NCBI GenBank assembly: GCA_033809995.1 | Contig: JAPXKQ010000044.1 | Location: forward strand, 1-18,884 | Source of the DNA: Paratissierella sp033809995 | GTDB taxonomy: Bacteria > Bacillota > Clostridia > Tissierellales > Tissierellaceae | Direction of reading: 5' to 3' | Length of the DNA stretch: 18,884 nt | In this document: positions 6,621-14,131 of the stretch, piece after piece | How positions within the stretch are numbered: position 1 is the first letter of the stretch | How the letters are laid out: every line of letters begins with the position of its first letter | Position numbers and translations under genes: made by a program | Notes under the pieces: model-generated | What the model saw: the letters and a program-made list of their open reading frames with translations, nothing else | The model's database searches: none | Told to the model about the DNA's origin: nothing

Positions 6621-8036
6621 TTATTCCAATCCTATTACTGTTTCAGGGTCGTCTTCTATTTTTGGCAAATTAAATTTGATAAATGCAAATACAATTACAA
6701 CGATTGGAGTAATATAATTAAAGAATGCAAATCTCGCATACTCCCAGGTTGATACCCCTAATATACCAGTAAGAAATGCCCCACATGTATTCCAAGGTAT
6801 CAACGCTGAAGTTAATGTTCCAGCACCTTCTAAAGCATTTGATAACACCTTGGGATGAAGACCCTTCTCCCTATATGCATTAGCGTACATCCTTCCTGGT
6901 ATTACGATAGATATATATTGTTCAGGCATAGTAGCATTGCTGAATATACATGTTGCTATTGTAGCAGTAACTAAACCACCGGCTGATTTTATTCTTTTTA
7001 TAATAGCATGAACTATTACTTCCAATTGGCCTGTTTTCTCCATGATCCCGCCAAACATCATAGCTATGATGGTCAATGAAATGGAGTACATCATGCCCAT
7101 AAGTCCGCCTGCTGTTAATAGTTCATCTATTGCTACAATACCAGTTTCAGATACAAAACCACCGTATGAAGCTGATAAAATACTACCTAAGTCATTACCT
7201 TGGAAGATCACTCCAAATAATCCACCAAGTATTATTCCTATAGTAATTCCAGGTATTGCTGGAACTTTTAATGCAATTGCTACAATTACCGCTAATGGAG
7301 GTATTAGTAATAAAGGCGAAACATTGAAAGAAGCCGATATACCATCTCTTATAGCATTTATCGCAGACACATCTGTTATTGAGCTGTTAAATTTGAATCC
7401 CATAAACAAAAATATGGCTAATGTTAATCCATATGATACAAGCGTACTTGGAATCATATTTTTTACATGTGTAAAAACATCTGTACCAGAAACTGCCGGT
7501 GCTAAGTTTGTAGTATCAGATAGTGGTGACATCTTATCGCCAAAATATGCTCCGCAGATAATTGCTCCTGCTGCAATTGGTGCTGGTATAGAAAGACCTT
7601 TTGCAATACCCATTAGTGCAATACCAATAGTACCAGCTGTACCCCAGCTTGTCCCAGTTGCTAGAGAAGTAATTGAACATATTAAGACTGTTGCTACTAA
7701 AAATATACTTGGTTTTAAAATTCCAAGTCCAAAATAAATCATACTAGGAACTACTCCCGATAATAACCAAATACCAATAAGAACACCTATAATTGCAAGT
7801 ATTACTATTGCTTGTAATGCTTGATAAATTCCATCAAACATTGACTTTTCTATTTCATTCCAACTAAATCCAGCCTTCATTGCTATTAATGCTGCAAATA
7901 AGGTACCTAAAAGCATTGGAATGTGTGGGTCTGCTTCATAATAACTAATGCTTACTCCCATAATAATAATTAAAAACCCAAATGATAAAAGGGCTTCCCA
8001 GAGATGGGGTTTTCTAGCTTGTTTCTTTGTTTTCAA
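6621..8036 (-). CDS. nhaC: Na+/H+ antiporter, NhaC family
   Basis: 471 residues with about 11-12 hydrophobic segments. The family core GTSWGTAGTIGIALMGIA and GAYFGDKMSPLSDTTNLAPAVSG lies in the middle of the chain, and a second half-repeat includes ATCIFSNATMPEQY and LIPWNTCGAF. NhaC-type carriers exchange external protons for internal Na+ (some members move malate or other solutes). It acts in the cytoplasmic membrane in ion and pH homeostasis. The start is the TTG at 8036, with AAAGGAGG ten bases upstream. An ATG seven bases before the TTG is in another frame and hits a stop after two codons (ATGATTTGA), so it cannot be the start of this protein. Confidence 0.92.
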   Translation of the reverse strand: MKTKKQARKPHLWEALLSFGFLIIIMGVSISYYEADPHIPMLLGTLFAALIAMKAGFSWNEIEKSMFDGIYQALQAIVILAIIGVLIGIWLLSGVVPSMIYFGLGILKPSIFLVATVLICSITSLATGTSWGTAGTIGIALMGIAKGLSIPAPIAAGAIICGAYFGDKMSPLSDTTNLAPAVSGTDVFTHVKNMIPSTLVSYGLTLAIFLFMGFKFNSSITDVSAINAIRDGISASFNVSPLLLIPPLAVIVAIALKVPAIPGITIGIILGGLFGVIFQGNDLGSILSASYGGFVSETGIVAIDELLTAGGLMGMMYSISLTIIAMMFGGIMEKTGQLEVIVHAIIKRIKSAGGLVTATIATCIFSNATMPEQYISIVIPGRMYANAYREKGLHPKVLSNALEGAGTLTSALIPWNTCGAFLTGILGVSTWEYARFAFFNYITPIVVIVFAFIKFNLPKIEDDPETVIGLE

Positions 8037-8080
8037 ATCATTATAACCTCCTTTAGTATCTAAAAATTTTTTTATAATTG

Positions 8081-8109
8081 ATTATATAGCACAAATAAAC
8101 AAACTGCAA
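8081..8109 (-). promoter_or_regulatory. Promoter of nhaC
   Basis: On the minus strand TTGCAG (8104-8109) and TATAAT (8081-8086) are 17 bases apart, leaving a leader of about 40 bases before the Shine-Dalgarno site at 8047-8053. Confidence 0.65.
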
Positions 8110-8138
8110 CATTAAATATTTATTTAACAAGATATTTT

Positions 8139-8639
8139 CTATACATGTTTTTTCCATAATTCATAATATCTTAAAGCGTTCTTTCTAATGGCTAAAATCT
8201 CATCTTCTGTGACTTGTCTAACTACTTTTCCAGGTGAACCAAGCACAAGTGAATTTGGAGGTATTACCTTTCCTTCCGTAACCAAACTTCCAGCTCCTAT
8301 GATGCAATTATCACCTATTACTGCATTGTTTAATATAATAGCGCCCATTCCTATTAGACAATTGTCTCCAACAGTACAACCATGAACTATGGCATTATGA
8401 CCAACTACTGTATATTCACCTACTTTTGTTGGTATATTCGTCTCAGTATGTACTGACGCATTGTCTTGTATGTTTGAATATTTCCCAATATAAATGTTTT
8501 CAATATCTCCCCTTAGAACTGCACTATACCAAATGCTCACACCTTCTTCTAGCGTTACGTTCCCTATAACTGAAGATGTCTCAGCTACAAATGCATCTTT
8601 GTGAATACTTGGTTTTATCCCTTTTAAATCTCTAATCAT
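8139..8639 (-). CDS. Gamma-class carbonic anhydrase-like, left-handed beta-helix protein
   Basis: 166 residues from the ATG at 8639, which has AAAGGAG eight bases upstream; a GTG three codons earlier overlaps that site. Hexapeptide repeats run through most of the chain (for example VTLEEGVSIWYSAVLRGD, AIILNNAVIGDNCIIGAG). The three zinc ligands of the gamma-carbonic anhydrase fold are in place: His64 in ASVHTE, and His81 and His86 in VGHNAIVHGC. The conserved Arg of the RGD segment and the QDN triad before the first His are also present. Family members of this short YrdA/PaaY/CaiE-like type often lack measured carbonic anhydrase activity. I call the fold and metal site with confidence, the reaction less so. 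Upstream (8688-8763) lies an unrecognised repeated element. Confidence 0.9.
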   Translation of the reverse strand: MIRDLKGIKPSIHKDAFVAETSSVIGNVTLEEGVSIWYSAVLRGDIENIYIGKYSNIQDNASVHTETNIPTKVGEYTVVGHNAIVHGCTVGDNCLIGMGAIILNNAVIGDNCIIGAGSLVTEGKVIPPNSLVLGSPGKVVRQVTEDEILAIRKNALRYYELWKKHV

Positions 8640-8687
8640 CTTATCCACTCCTTTATCCTAAAAAGTCATTTTAATAAATTAACATTA

Positions 8688-8763
8688 GTGCAATTCGCCA
8701 ATTGGATTGCTTCACACCAAACCGCCAAGGTTTTATATCCTTAGTAGCATTTATTATAACATA
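8688..8763 (-). repeat. Two-copy structured element, copy 1 (short form)
   Basis: A 31-base left block (8688-8718) and a 34-base right block (8730-8763) match the element at 17995-18093 at 26/31 and 31/34 positions by my alignment. The middle here is only 11 bases, with AAACC/GGTTT able to pair around it. The left block holds a hairpin GCAATTC...GGATTGC. Read on the minus strand, the element starts with TATAAT (8753-8758) and would lie in the leader of the carbonic-anhydrase-like gene. Confidence 0.7.
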
Positions 8764-8776
8764 TTTTACCCCACTA

Positions 8777-8812
8777 AAAAAATAAATCCCTATTTCTAGG
8801 AATCTATTTTTT
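8777..8812 (-). terminator. Rho-independent terminator of the tetR-RND operon
   Basis: On the minus strand a 15-base arm (rc of 8798-8812) pairs fully, with two G-U wobbles, with the rc of 8777-8791 around a 6-base loop. It ends in a run of seven T. It lies 36 bases past the stop codon of the RND gene. Confidence 0.85.
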
Positions 8813-8848
8813 CTTATGTTTGGCACATTATATGGATTTAGGTATCTT

Positions 8849-11689
8849 CTATTTCAAATCTGCTAATTTATTTGTTGCTATTTTTTTAACTTTTTTATCT
8901 ACAATTAATCCATCAAATAGCATTATAACTGCAGGCAAAATGACGAAAGTACTCATCAGAGCTAAAGAGATATTTATAACTGTCATTAAGCCAAAATCTT
9001 TTAGAATAACAAACTTCGAGAACATCAATACACTAAAACCTCCAACTGTTGTAAGCCCTGATGCCACAGTTGCCTTTCCTATCATCTTTACAGTGATTAG
9101 CATAGCATCTAATTTCTCTTTTCCAGAATTTCTTTCTTCTAGATATCTTTCAAGAAGCATGATTGTCATTTCAGTACCCATACCCAATACCAAAGCTCCA
9201 AGAGTTGCTGTGATTGGGGTATACTTTAAATCAAGCAAATACATTATTCCACCAGACATTCCCACTATTAGAATTATCGGAAATACTGGGATAAAGGCTT
9301 TTACTATATTTCTATAGATTAGCAATAAGGCTACAAAAACTAAGGCTAAACCTATTAATGTCATCTTAACTCTTCCAGTTGTTAGTCCCTTTACCATCTC
9401 TACATCAAGTACGCTTTTGCCAGTTATAGAAACTTTAACAGGTGAATTCTTGAGATCCTTATTAAGCCCATTGACAAAATCTTTAAGCTCTTCTGTGCTC
9501 ATATGCTTAATATTCATTAGGATAACACTTTTATCCATCTTTTCATTTAAAAACATCTTAGATTGTGCCTTCGGAAGATCATTAATTATATCTTTATACT
9601 CATCTATAGAAAGTTCATTAGAATCCGTCATTTTGTAAACTAAATTGTCTATGGATTTAATATCTACTATTTTATCACCGTATTTTTTTTCGATTAATTC
9701 TACAGTATCTTTCATCCAGGATAAGTTTGCTTCTGTAATAATATCTCCTTCAATGAAAATTGCCAATTGATTTGTCGATCCAATAATATCCCTTAAATAA
9801 TGAATATTGTCTAAGGCTTCCATGTCTTGTGGCATAAATGTTTCTATATCTGTCTCAACCCCAACTTTTTGGTCTGCCACTATACCAAAATAGCTAATTA
9901 CCATAGCTAAAACAATAATAAATATTGAAAATTTAGTTACTACTTTTGTATTGAATTCTAACAACCTATCTAATAATGTTGGCTTATCGCTTGCAACTTT
10001 TAGTTTCTTCTTCGATTTCTCATCAAATAAATCCCTAGATGTGAGTACTGGCATCAATAAAAATATACTCCCAATAAAGCTGATAATTACACCAATAGTT
10101 AACATCTTTCCAAAATCTTTAATCATTGGAACAGGCGAAGCATATAGAGATATAAATCCTAATACAGTGGCTAATACTGCTATACCTACTGCAGTACCAA
10201 TTTGAGTCAATGTAGTCTTCGCAGATTTTTCTTCCTCATATCTATTTTGGAACTGTATAGAATAATCAATTCCTAGACCTATAAGTATTGGAAAAACAGC
10301 CATTGAAACCATAGTCATTGGCACACCCATATGGCCCATAAATCCAAGAGTAGCTATAACAGACACAAATATAACTCCTAAGCTTAAAACTCTCCATCTC
10401 ACATTGAAAACAAACATTAGAATTATAAACATTAGTACTACTGCGGATACAACCATATATTTCATGTTAGTTTTCATTTCTGCCCTAAGGGATGAATCTA
10501 GAACAGGTTTACCAGAAATTATATATGAGATATCATCAAAATCTTCCTTCTCCAATGCAATTGATACCTTTGAATATATTTCATCCTTATATTTATCTTC
10601 CAAATTGCCTTGTAATTTAATCATCATAATGCTATGATTTCCATCTACAATAACATCAGAAAACATTGATCTTAATGTGCCATCATCATAGAGGATATTA
10701 TCCAATTCCTCTTGATTAGCAGGAAAATATGGTATCATCATTTCACTTTTTCTATGAAATGTTTCAAGTCCTTCACTTAATTTTCCTAGATTTTCACCCA
10801 TAGTTATAAATCCATCTGCCATCATTTTTAAATCATCTGGATTTAGTCCTCCAGTTACCCCCTCTTTCATAGATTGTGTTTCTTTAGAAAGTTGAGTACT
10901 AATATTTGATAAAGCAGTAGAGGTGTTTTCACTACCCATCTTGATTTTTGAGGTCTTTTCTGCCATAGTAGCTAAACCCTCTGAGCTTTTATATATATTT
11001 TCAGCAATCATATTAAGTTTTATATTTATCTTTGGATTGGCACTTAGTTCATTTCCCAAGGCCTGTAACTGTGCAGATACACCTTTCAGTCCATCTGCTA
11101 TATTTGTAAGTCCTCCTGATAATTGGGTAGCTCCTTCGGATAAATTATTTTGTCCTTCAATTAATTTACTGAAAACACTTGTTATATTTGAAAGGTTGTT
11201 TAATTTTTCTTCTATTTCTTTAGGGTCCTTTACGTCTTTCTTATTTAATTCCGTTCCTATTTCAATAAGTTTACCAGACATCTCATTCAAACCCTCACTA
11301 ATTGTAAGAATTTGTTTTTTAATTTCCACACTTTGCCTATCGGTGATTTGGTGTACAATGCTCGCTGGACTCATTATCCCAAAAATATTATCTTCATATT
11401 TTAATCTTTGTTCCACATTCCACATCTTTTGAAGGTTGTTTTGTTCTAATAATTTTTCTTCATCCCCTTCAAATAATACAATAATTGAATCACCACCAAA
11501 ACTATCTTCCATTGCATAATTGGATTTGTAAACTTCATTGTCTGTCATTAGTAATGTTTCATTTCCTGTTGCCATTCTTACAGATACAACCCCAGTAATT
11601 AAAATTGCAAATACAATAATCGAGATTAAGAGTACCTTTATGGGGCTTTTCTCTATTCTCTGTCCTATCCTTTGAAACAATTTCTGCAA
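8849..11689 (-). CDS. RND/MMPL-family exporter (HAE3-like) with long periplasmic-type insertion
   Basis: 946 residues in two homologous halves, each with one N-terminal membrane helix, a large extracellular loop and a bundle of about five helices. The first helix is at 18-38. Bundle one (about 411-550) contains GLGIDYSIQFQNRYEEE (471-487), and bundle two contains LGMGTEMTIMLLERYLEER. This is the MMPL/SSD pattern seen in lipid or hydrophobic-compound exporters. The first loop carries an extra stretch (about 125-315) rich in LSEGATQLSGGL-like heptads that looks coiled-coil and resembles the YhgE/Pip loop. The start is the TTG at 11689 with AAAGGA nine bases upstream. The gene follows tetR by 19 bases and ends at a strong terminator. 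The substrate is unknown. Confidence 0.9.
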   Translation of the reverse strand: MQKLFQRIGQRIEKSPIKVLLISIIVFAILITGVVSVRMATGNETLLMTDNEVYKSNYAMEDSFGGDSIIVLFEGDEEKLLEQNNLQKMWNVEQRLKYEDNIFGIMSPASIVHQITDRQSVEIKKQILTISEGLNEMSGKLIEIGTELNKKDVKDPKEIEEKLNNLSNITSVFSKLIEGQNNLSEGATQLSGGLTNIADGLKGVSAQLQALGNELSANPKINIKLNMIAENIYKSSEGLATMAEKTSKIKMGSENTSTALSNISTQLSKETQSMKEGVTGGLNPDDLKMMADGFITMGENLGKLSEGLETFHRKSEMMIPYFPANQEELDNILYDDGTLRSMFSDVIVDGNHSIMMIKLQGNLEDKYKDEIYSKVSIALEKEDFDDISYIISGKPVLDSSLRAEMKTNMKYMVVSAVVLMFIILMFVFNVRWRVLSLGVIFVSVIATLGFMGHMGVPMTMVSMAVFPILIGLGIDYSIQFQNRYEEEKSAKTTLTQIGTAVGIAVLATVLGFISLYASPVPMIKDFGKMLTIGVIISFIGSIFLLMPVLTSRDLFDEKSKKKLKVASDKPTLLDRLLEFNTKVVTKFSIFIIVLAMVISYFGIVADQKVGVETDIETFMPQDMEALDNIHYLRDIIGSTNQLAIFIEGDIITEANLSWMKDTVELIEKKYGDKIVDIKSIDNLVYKMTDSNELSIDEYKDIINDLPKAQSKMFLNEKMDKSVILMNIKHMSTEELKDFVNGLNKDLKNSPVKVSITGKSVLDVEMVKGLTTGRVKMTLIGLALVFVALLLIYRNIVKAFIPVFPIILIVGMSGGIMYLLDLKYTPITATLGALVLGMGTEMTIMLLERYLEERNSGKEKLDAMLITVKMIGKATVASGLTTVGGFSVLMFSKFVILKDFGLMTVINISLALMSTFVILPAVIMLFDGLIVDKKVKKIATNKLADLK

Positions 11690-11708
11690 GTCTATCAGTC
11701 CTTTTCTA

Positions 11709-12278
11709 TTAATTTTTGTTGTCTATTATATATTTCAAAATGCTTTCAACAAATAAATTGATACTCTCACTATTTGTTTCCGGGAAATATAAATATGATA
11801 AGATACTTCCCATCAATAACCTGAATGTTAAATCCTCATTTTTTAGAGTAAATCCCATTTGATTAATAGAGTCCTTTAATAATTTTGATATTTTTTCAAT
11901 GTAATTTAAATCTCCTAGTTCTGGATTCACCTGACTTTCCATAAGAATCAATCGAACTACCTTATGATTCTTAGAAATTAGTTTGATTCTTTCCGTAAGA
12001 ATAAATCTTAGCCTTTCAATGGGTTCTAAATCTTTTGTAATCATAATAGATTCCTTTAATGTATCCATTAAAATTGGCTCAACAACAGAAAGGAACAACT
12101 CTCTTTTAGAATCAAAGTATCTAAATAAAGTGACTTCAGAAATATTTGCCACCTTTGCAACCTCAGCAGTAGTTGTCCCATTGTATCCTTTTTCAACAAA
12201 TACCTGCATAGCAGATTCTATGATTTGTTCGCGTCTATCCTCTTTACTCATTCGTATTCTAGTTTCCTTATTTTCCAT
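11709..12278 (-). CDS. TetR/AcrR-family transcriptional regulator
   Basis: 189 residues. The N-terminal DNA-binding domain (about 13-60) has the family helix-turn-helix TTTAEVAKVANISEVTLFRYFDSKRELF. The rest is a variable helical ligand-binding and dimerisation domain I cannot assign to an inducer. The ATG has GGAGG six bases upstream. It is the first gene of an operon with the RND exporter, and a near-perfect palindrome (12291-12312) sits between the -10 box and the start. Autorepression of an efflux operon relieved by a ligand is therefore the natural reading. Confidence 0.93.
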   Translation of the reverse strand: MENKETRIRMSKEDRREQIIESAMQVFVEKGYNGTTTAEVAKVANISEVTLFRYFDSKRELFLSVVEPILMDTLKESIMITKDLEPIERLRFILTERIKLISKNHKVVRLILMESQVNPELGDLNYIEKISKLLKDSINQMGFTLKNEDLTFRLLMGSILSYLYFPETNSESINLFVESILKYIIDNKN

Positions 12279-12290
12279 CTCCGCCCTCCA

Positions 12291-12312
12291 TATGTTAGTA
12301 CTTACTTACATA
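12291..12312. promoter_or_regulatory. Probable TetR operator
   Basis: TATGTTAGTA at 12291-12300 and TACTTACATA at 12303-12312 are inverted repeats with one mismatch around a 2-base centre. The 22-base dyad lies directly downstream of the -10 box, over the expected transcription start, as expected for a repressor site. Confidence 0.75.
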
Positions 12313-12340
12313 TAATATTAAAAAGCAATGTAATTGTCAA
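12312..12340 (-). promoter_or_regulatory. Promoter of the tetR-RND operon
   Basis: On the minus strand a consensus TTGACA (12335-12340) is 17 bases from TATTAT (12312-12317). The -10 box abuts the palindromic operator. Confidence 0.82.
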
Positions 12341-12353
12341 TACAAAAAAGTTA

Positions 12354-12385
12354 TTAGGCTAAAATCTAAGAAGATTTTAGCCTAA
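12354..12385 (-). terminator. Rho-independent terminator of the 12388-12789 gene
   Basis: A perfect 14-base stem (12354-12367 with 12372-12385) with a 4-base loop is followed on the minus strand by TAACTTTTTT. It begins two bases after the stop codon of the hypothetical gene and insulates it from the tetR promoter. Confidence 0.88.
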
Positions 12386-12387
12386 TT

Positions 12388-12789
12388 TCATTCCCATCCT
12401 ATATTCTCCAATAGCTCTCTGCTAATGTATGAATTTATAACTTTCATTTTATTATCATATAAGTACCTCATGATTGCATTAAACTCTTCGTTGTCAGTTG
12501 ACCTTGCATTTGCACCTTCAAAAGCTGCAATCAATGCTTGGAAATACTCTAAAAGAAAGGCAAAGAATATTATACAGTCTTCCTCACTCACAGTAGACCT
12601 AGTAAAATTGTAAAATTCACTTTCTAGATATTGTTTTCTTGCAATTATCTTTTCTAAAATTTTTATTATATCATTATTAATGTTTTTAGCATCATATCTC
12701 GCTAGACCTTCCTCATTGTCAATGCCTAGCTTATCCATAGCAAGTCTTAAATTTCTCTTCACATATCTGTCATTGAAATCTACTACCAT
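12388..12789 (-). CDS. Hypothetical helical protein, unknown function
   Basis: 133 residues; I do not recognise the family. It reads as an all-helical soluble protein with no signal peptide or membrane span. It has a charged N-terminal half (KRNLRLAMDKLGIDNEEGLARYD) and a hydrophobic helix CIIFFAFLLEYFQALIAAFEGA near the middle that is probably buried, not transmembrane. It contains one Cys and a single Trp next to the end. The ATG has a GGGGG site seven bases upstream, and a strong terminator follows the stop. With this ribosome binding site and its own terminator it is a real gene, apparently transcribed alone or after the AAC(6')-like gene. Confidence 0.75.
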   Translation of the reverse strand: MVVDFNDRYVKRNLRLAMDKLGIDNEEGLARYDAKNINNDIIKILEKIIARKQYLESEFYNFTRSTVSEEDCIIFFAFLLEYFQALIAAFEGANARSTDNEEFNAIMRYLYDNKMKVINSYISRELLENIGWE

Positions 12790-12923
12790 ATTAGTACCCC
12801 CTTATGAATGAATTGCTAGGATAATATATAATAAGCTTTTTGGCTTTTAAAAATATATTATTAGTTACTTTTATTATATGACTTTAATATGGTAAATAAT
12901 TCTGACAGACATGCCTAAATATA

Positions 12924-13364
12924 TTAAATATCCTTGATAAAACAAATAATTCTATTTGCCTCCTCAAAGCCCATATTTATAAGAAAATCAAAACTTACCC
13001 TATTGCTAATAGTACAATCTGTGCCAATTTCAGTGCAGCCCTTCTTTTTTACCCACTTTGCTCCAGCATTATATAGTTCTGTTCCAACATCTTTTCCCCT
13101 ATATTCTGGCTTTACAAACAGACCTTCAATATATCCAACAGGATTTGAACTTGAGCCTTCTACATAGTCTTTTCTGATGGACATATGAATAAATCCTGCA
13201 TATTCATCCTCAATTTGGGCTAAAAGAACTTTATCTGAAAGATGACCAATTATATATGCAAAGTCTCTTTTTAAATCTTCTATATTATTTTCTGGCCAAA
13301 GATCTAAAGCCATTTGGGACAATTCATTTATATTTTCTTCTGATGCACGTATTATATTTATCAT
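12924..13364 (-). CDS. GNAT acetyltransferase resembling aminoglycoside 6'-N-acetyltransferase AAC(6')-I
   Basis: 146 residues, the length of the AAC(6')-I enzymes. The order of motifs follows that family as I remember it: LWPEN near the N terminus (22-26), MSIRKDYVEGS (61-71), GYIEGLFVKPEYRGKDVG (77-94) holding the acetyl-CoA loop, GCTEIGTDCTISN (109-121), and MGFEEANRIICFIK near the end. In family members the acetyl group goes to the 6'-amine of aminoglycosides. Chromosomal relatives also occur in species where the natural substrate is unknown, so resistance is an inference. The loop reads RGKDVGTELY in place of the commoner RGxGxG/A. The ATG has AAAGGAG six bases upstream. There are no mobile-element traces around it. 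Confidence 0.82.
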   Translation of the reverse strand: MINIIRASEENINELSQMALDLWPENNIEDLKRDFAYIIGHLSDKVLLAQIEDEYAGFIHMSIRKDYVEGSSSNPVGYIEGLFVKPEYRGKDVGTELYNAGAKWVKKKGCTEIGTDCTISNRVSFDFLINMGFEEANRIICFIKDI

Positions 13365-13521
13365 AGATTTCTCCTTTAACTATAGTTCTAATTATTTTTA
13401 CCAGAAGGGGAGGATTTTATTATTATGATGATTTTTGAATTATTAATTTTATTTTAATTAGCTCAATAGGTTCATTTATTATATAATAATAGTTATAATA
13501 ACATACATGGAGGGATTAACT

Positions 13522-14034
13522 ATGACTAAGTTTAAGGAAATCAGACCTGAAGAATTTACCTATAGTCCATTTGAGCTAATTGGCGAGAGTTGGATGTTAA
13601 TTACTGCTAAAAAGGATGGTAAAGTTAATACAATGACTGCATCCTGGGGTGGTTTAGGAGTAATGTGGAATAAGAATGTAGCATATATTGCTATTCGTCC
13701 ACAAAGATATACTAAGGAATTTGTAGATAGCGCAGATTCATTTTCATTGACATTCTTTGATGAAAGTTTTAGAAATACACTATCTTATCTTGGAACAAAG
13801 TCTGGTAGAAATGAAGATAAGATTAAAAAATCAAATCTTACAGTTGTATATGATAATGATACCCCATATTTTGAAGAGGCAAATATATCAATTTTCTGTA
13901 AAAAGTTATTTGCTCAAGAATATAAACCTAAAAGTTTTATAGATCAGGATCTTAATGAGAAATACTACCCTGAATCTGACCATCATACATTATATATTGG
14001 GGAAATTACAAAGATATTAGAATCTGGTAAATAG
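13522..14034 (+). CDS. Flavin reductase-like (DIM6/NTAB) FMN-binding protein
   Basis: 170 residues. I start it at the ATG at 13522 because GGAGGG lies eight bases before it; an ATG at 13507 overlaps that site. The segments LIGESWMLITAKKDGKVNTMTASWGGLGVMWNKNVAYIAIRP (split here by loops) and TKEFVDSADSFSLTFF match the split-barrel flavin reductase-like domain that binds FMN and is often a dimer. The physiological electron acceptor cannot be deduced. It is the only plus-strand gene in this part, divergent from the acetyltransferase. Candidate -10 boxes TATAAT occur at 13482 and 13494, without a convincing -35. Confidence 0.87.
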   Translation: MTKFKEIRPEEFTYSPFELIGESWMLITAKKDGKVNTMTASWGGLGVMWNKNVAYIAIRPQRYTKEFVDSADSFSLTFFDESFRNTLSYLGTKSGRNEDKIKKSNLTVVYDNDTPYFEEANISIFCKKLFAQEYKPKSFIDQDLNEKYYPESDHHTLYIGEITKILESGK

Positions 14035-14065
14035 CTTGGCACAAACATAGCAGGAAAGTAATTGA

Positions 14066-14100
14066 AAATGCTCTTTTCTTAATCATTGAAAAGAGCATTT
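14066..14100. terminator. Bidirectional hairpin between convergent genes
   Basis: AAATGCTCTTTTC (14066-14078) pairs perfectly with GAAAAGAGCATTT (14088-14100). It lies between the ends of the flavoprotein gene (plus) and the DEAD-box helicase gene (minus). The 13-base stem is strong; the T-tract is short on both strands. Confidence 0.72.
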
Positions 14101-14131
14101 ATGGTTTGTCGGTTAGATTTAGTGAATACTT

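Noticed and set aside
7042..7737. 231-codon open frame on the plus strand
   Set aside because: It lies wholly antisense to the core of nhaC. Its Pro/Ile/Ala-rich composition is the mirror of membrane-helix codons, and it has no ribosome binding site.
8688..8763. T-box, purine, preQ1 or c-di-GMP riboswitch
   Set aside because: None of the conserved core sequences I remember for these classes is present, and the downstream genes do not fit them.
8820..9317. 165-codon open frame on the plus strand
   Set aside because: Antisense to the C-terminal membrane bundle of the RND exporter, and it starts inside the gap after its terminator; a shadow frame.
10923..11432. 169-codon open frame on the plus strand
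   Set aside because: Antisense to the coiled-coil loop of the RND exporter; Ser/Phe/Leu-rich mirror composition and no start signal.
12924..13364. Recently acquired resistance cassette
   Set aside because: No attC-like site, integrase, insertion sequence or base-composition shift is visible around the gene.
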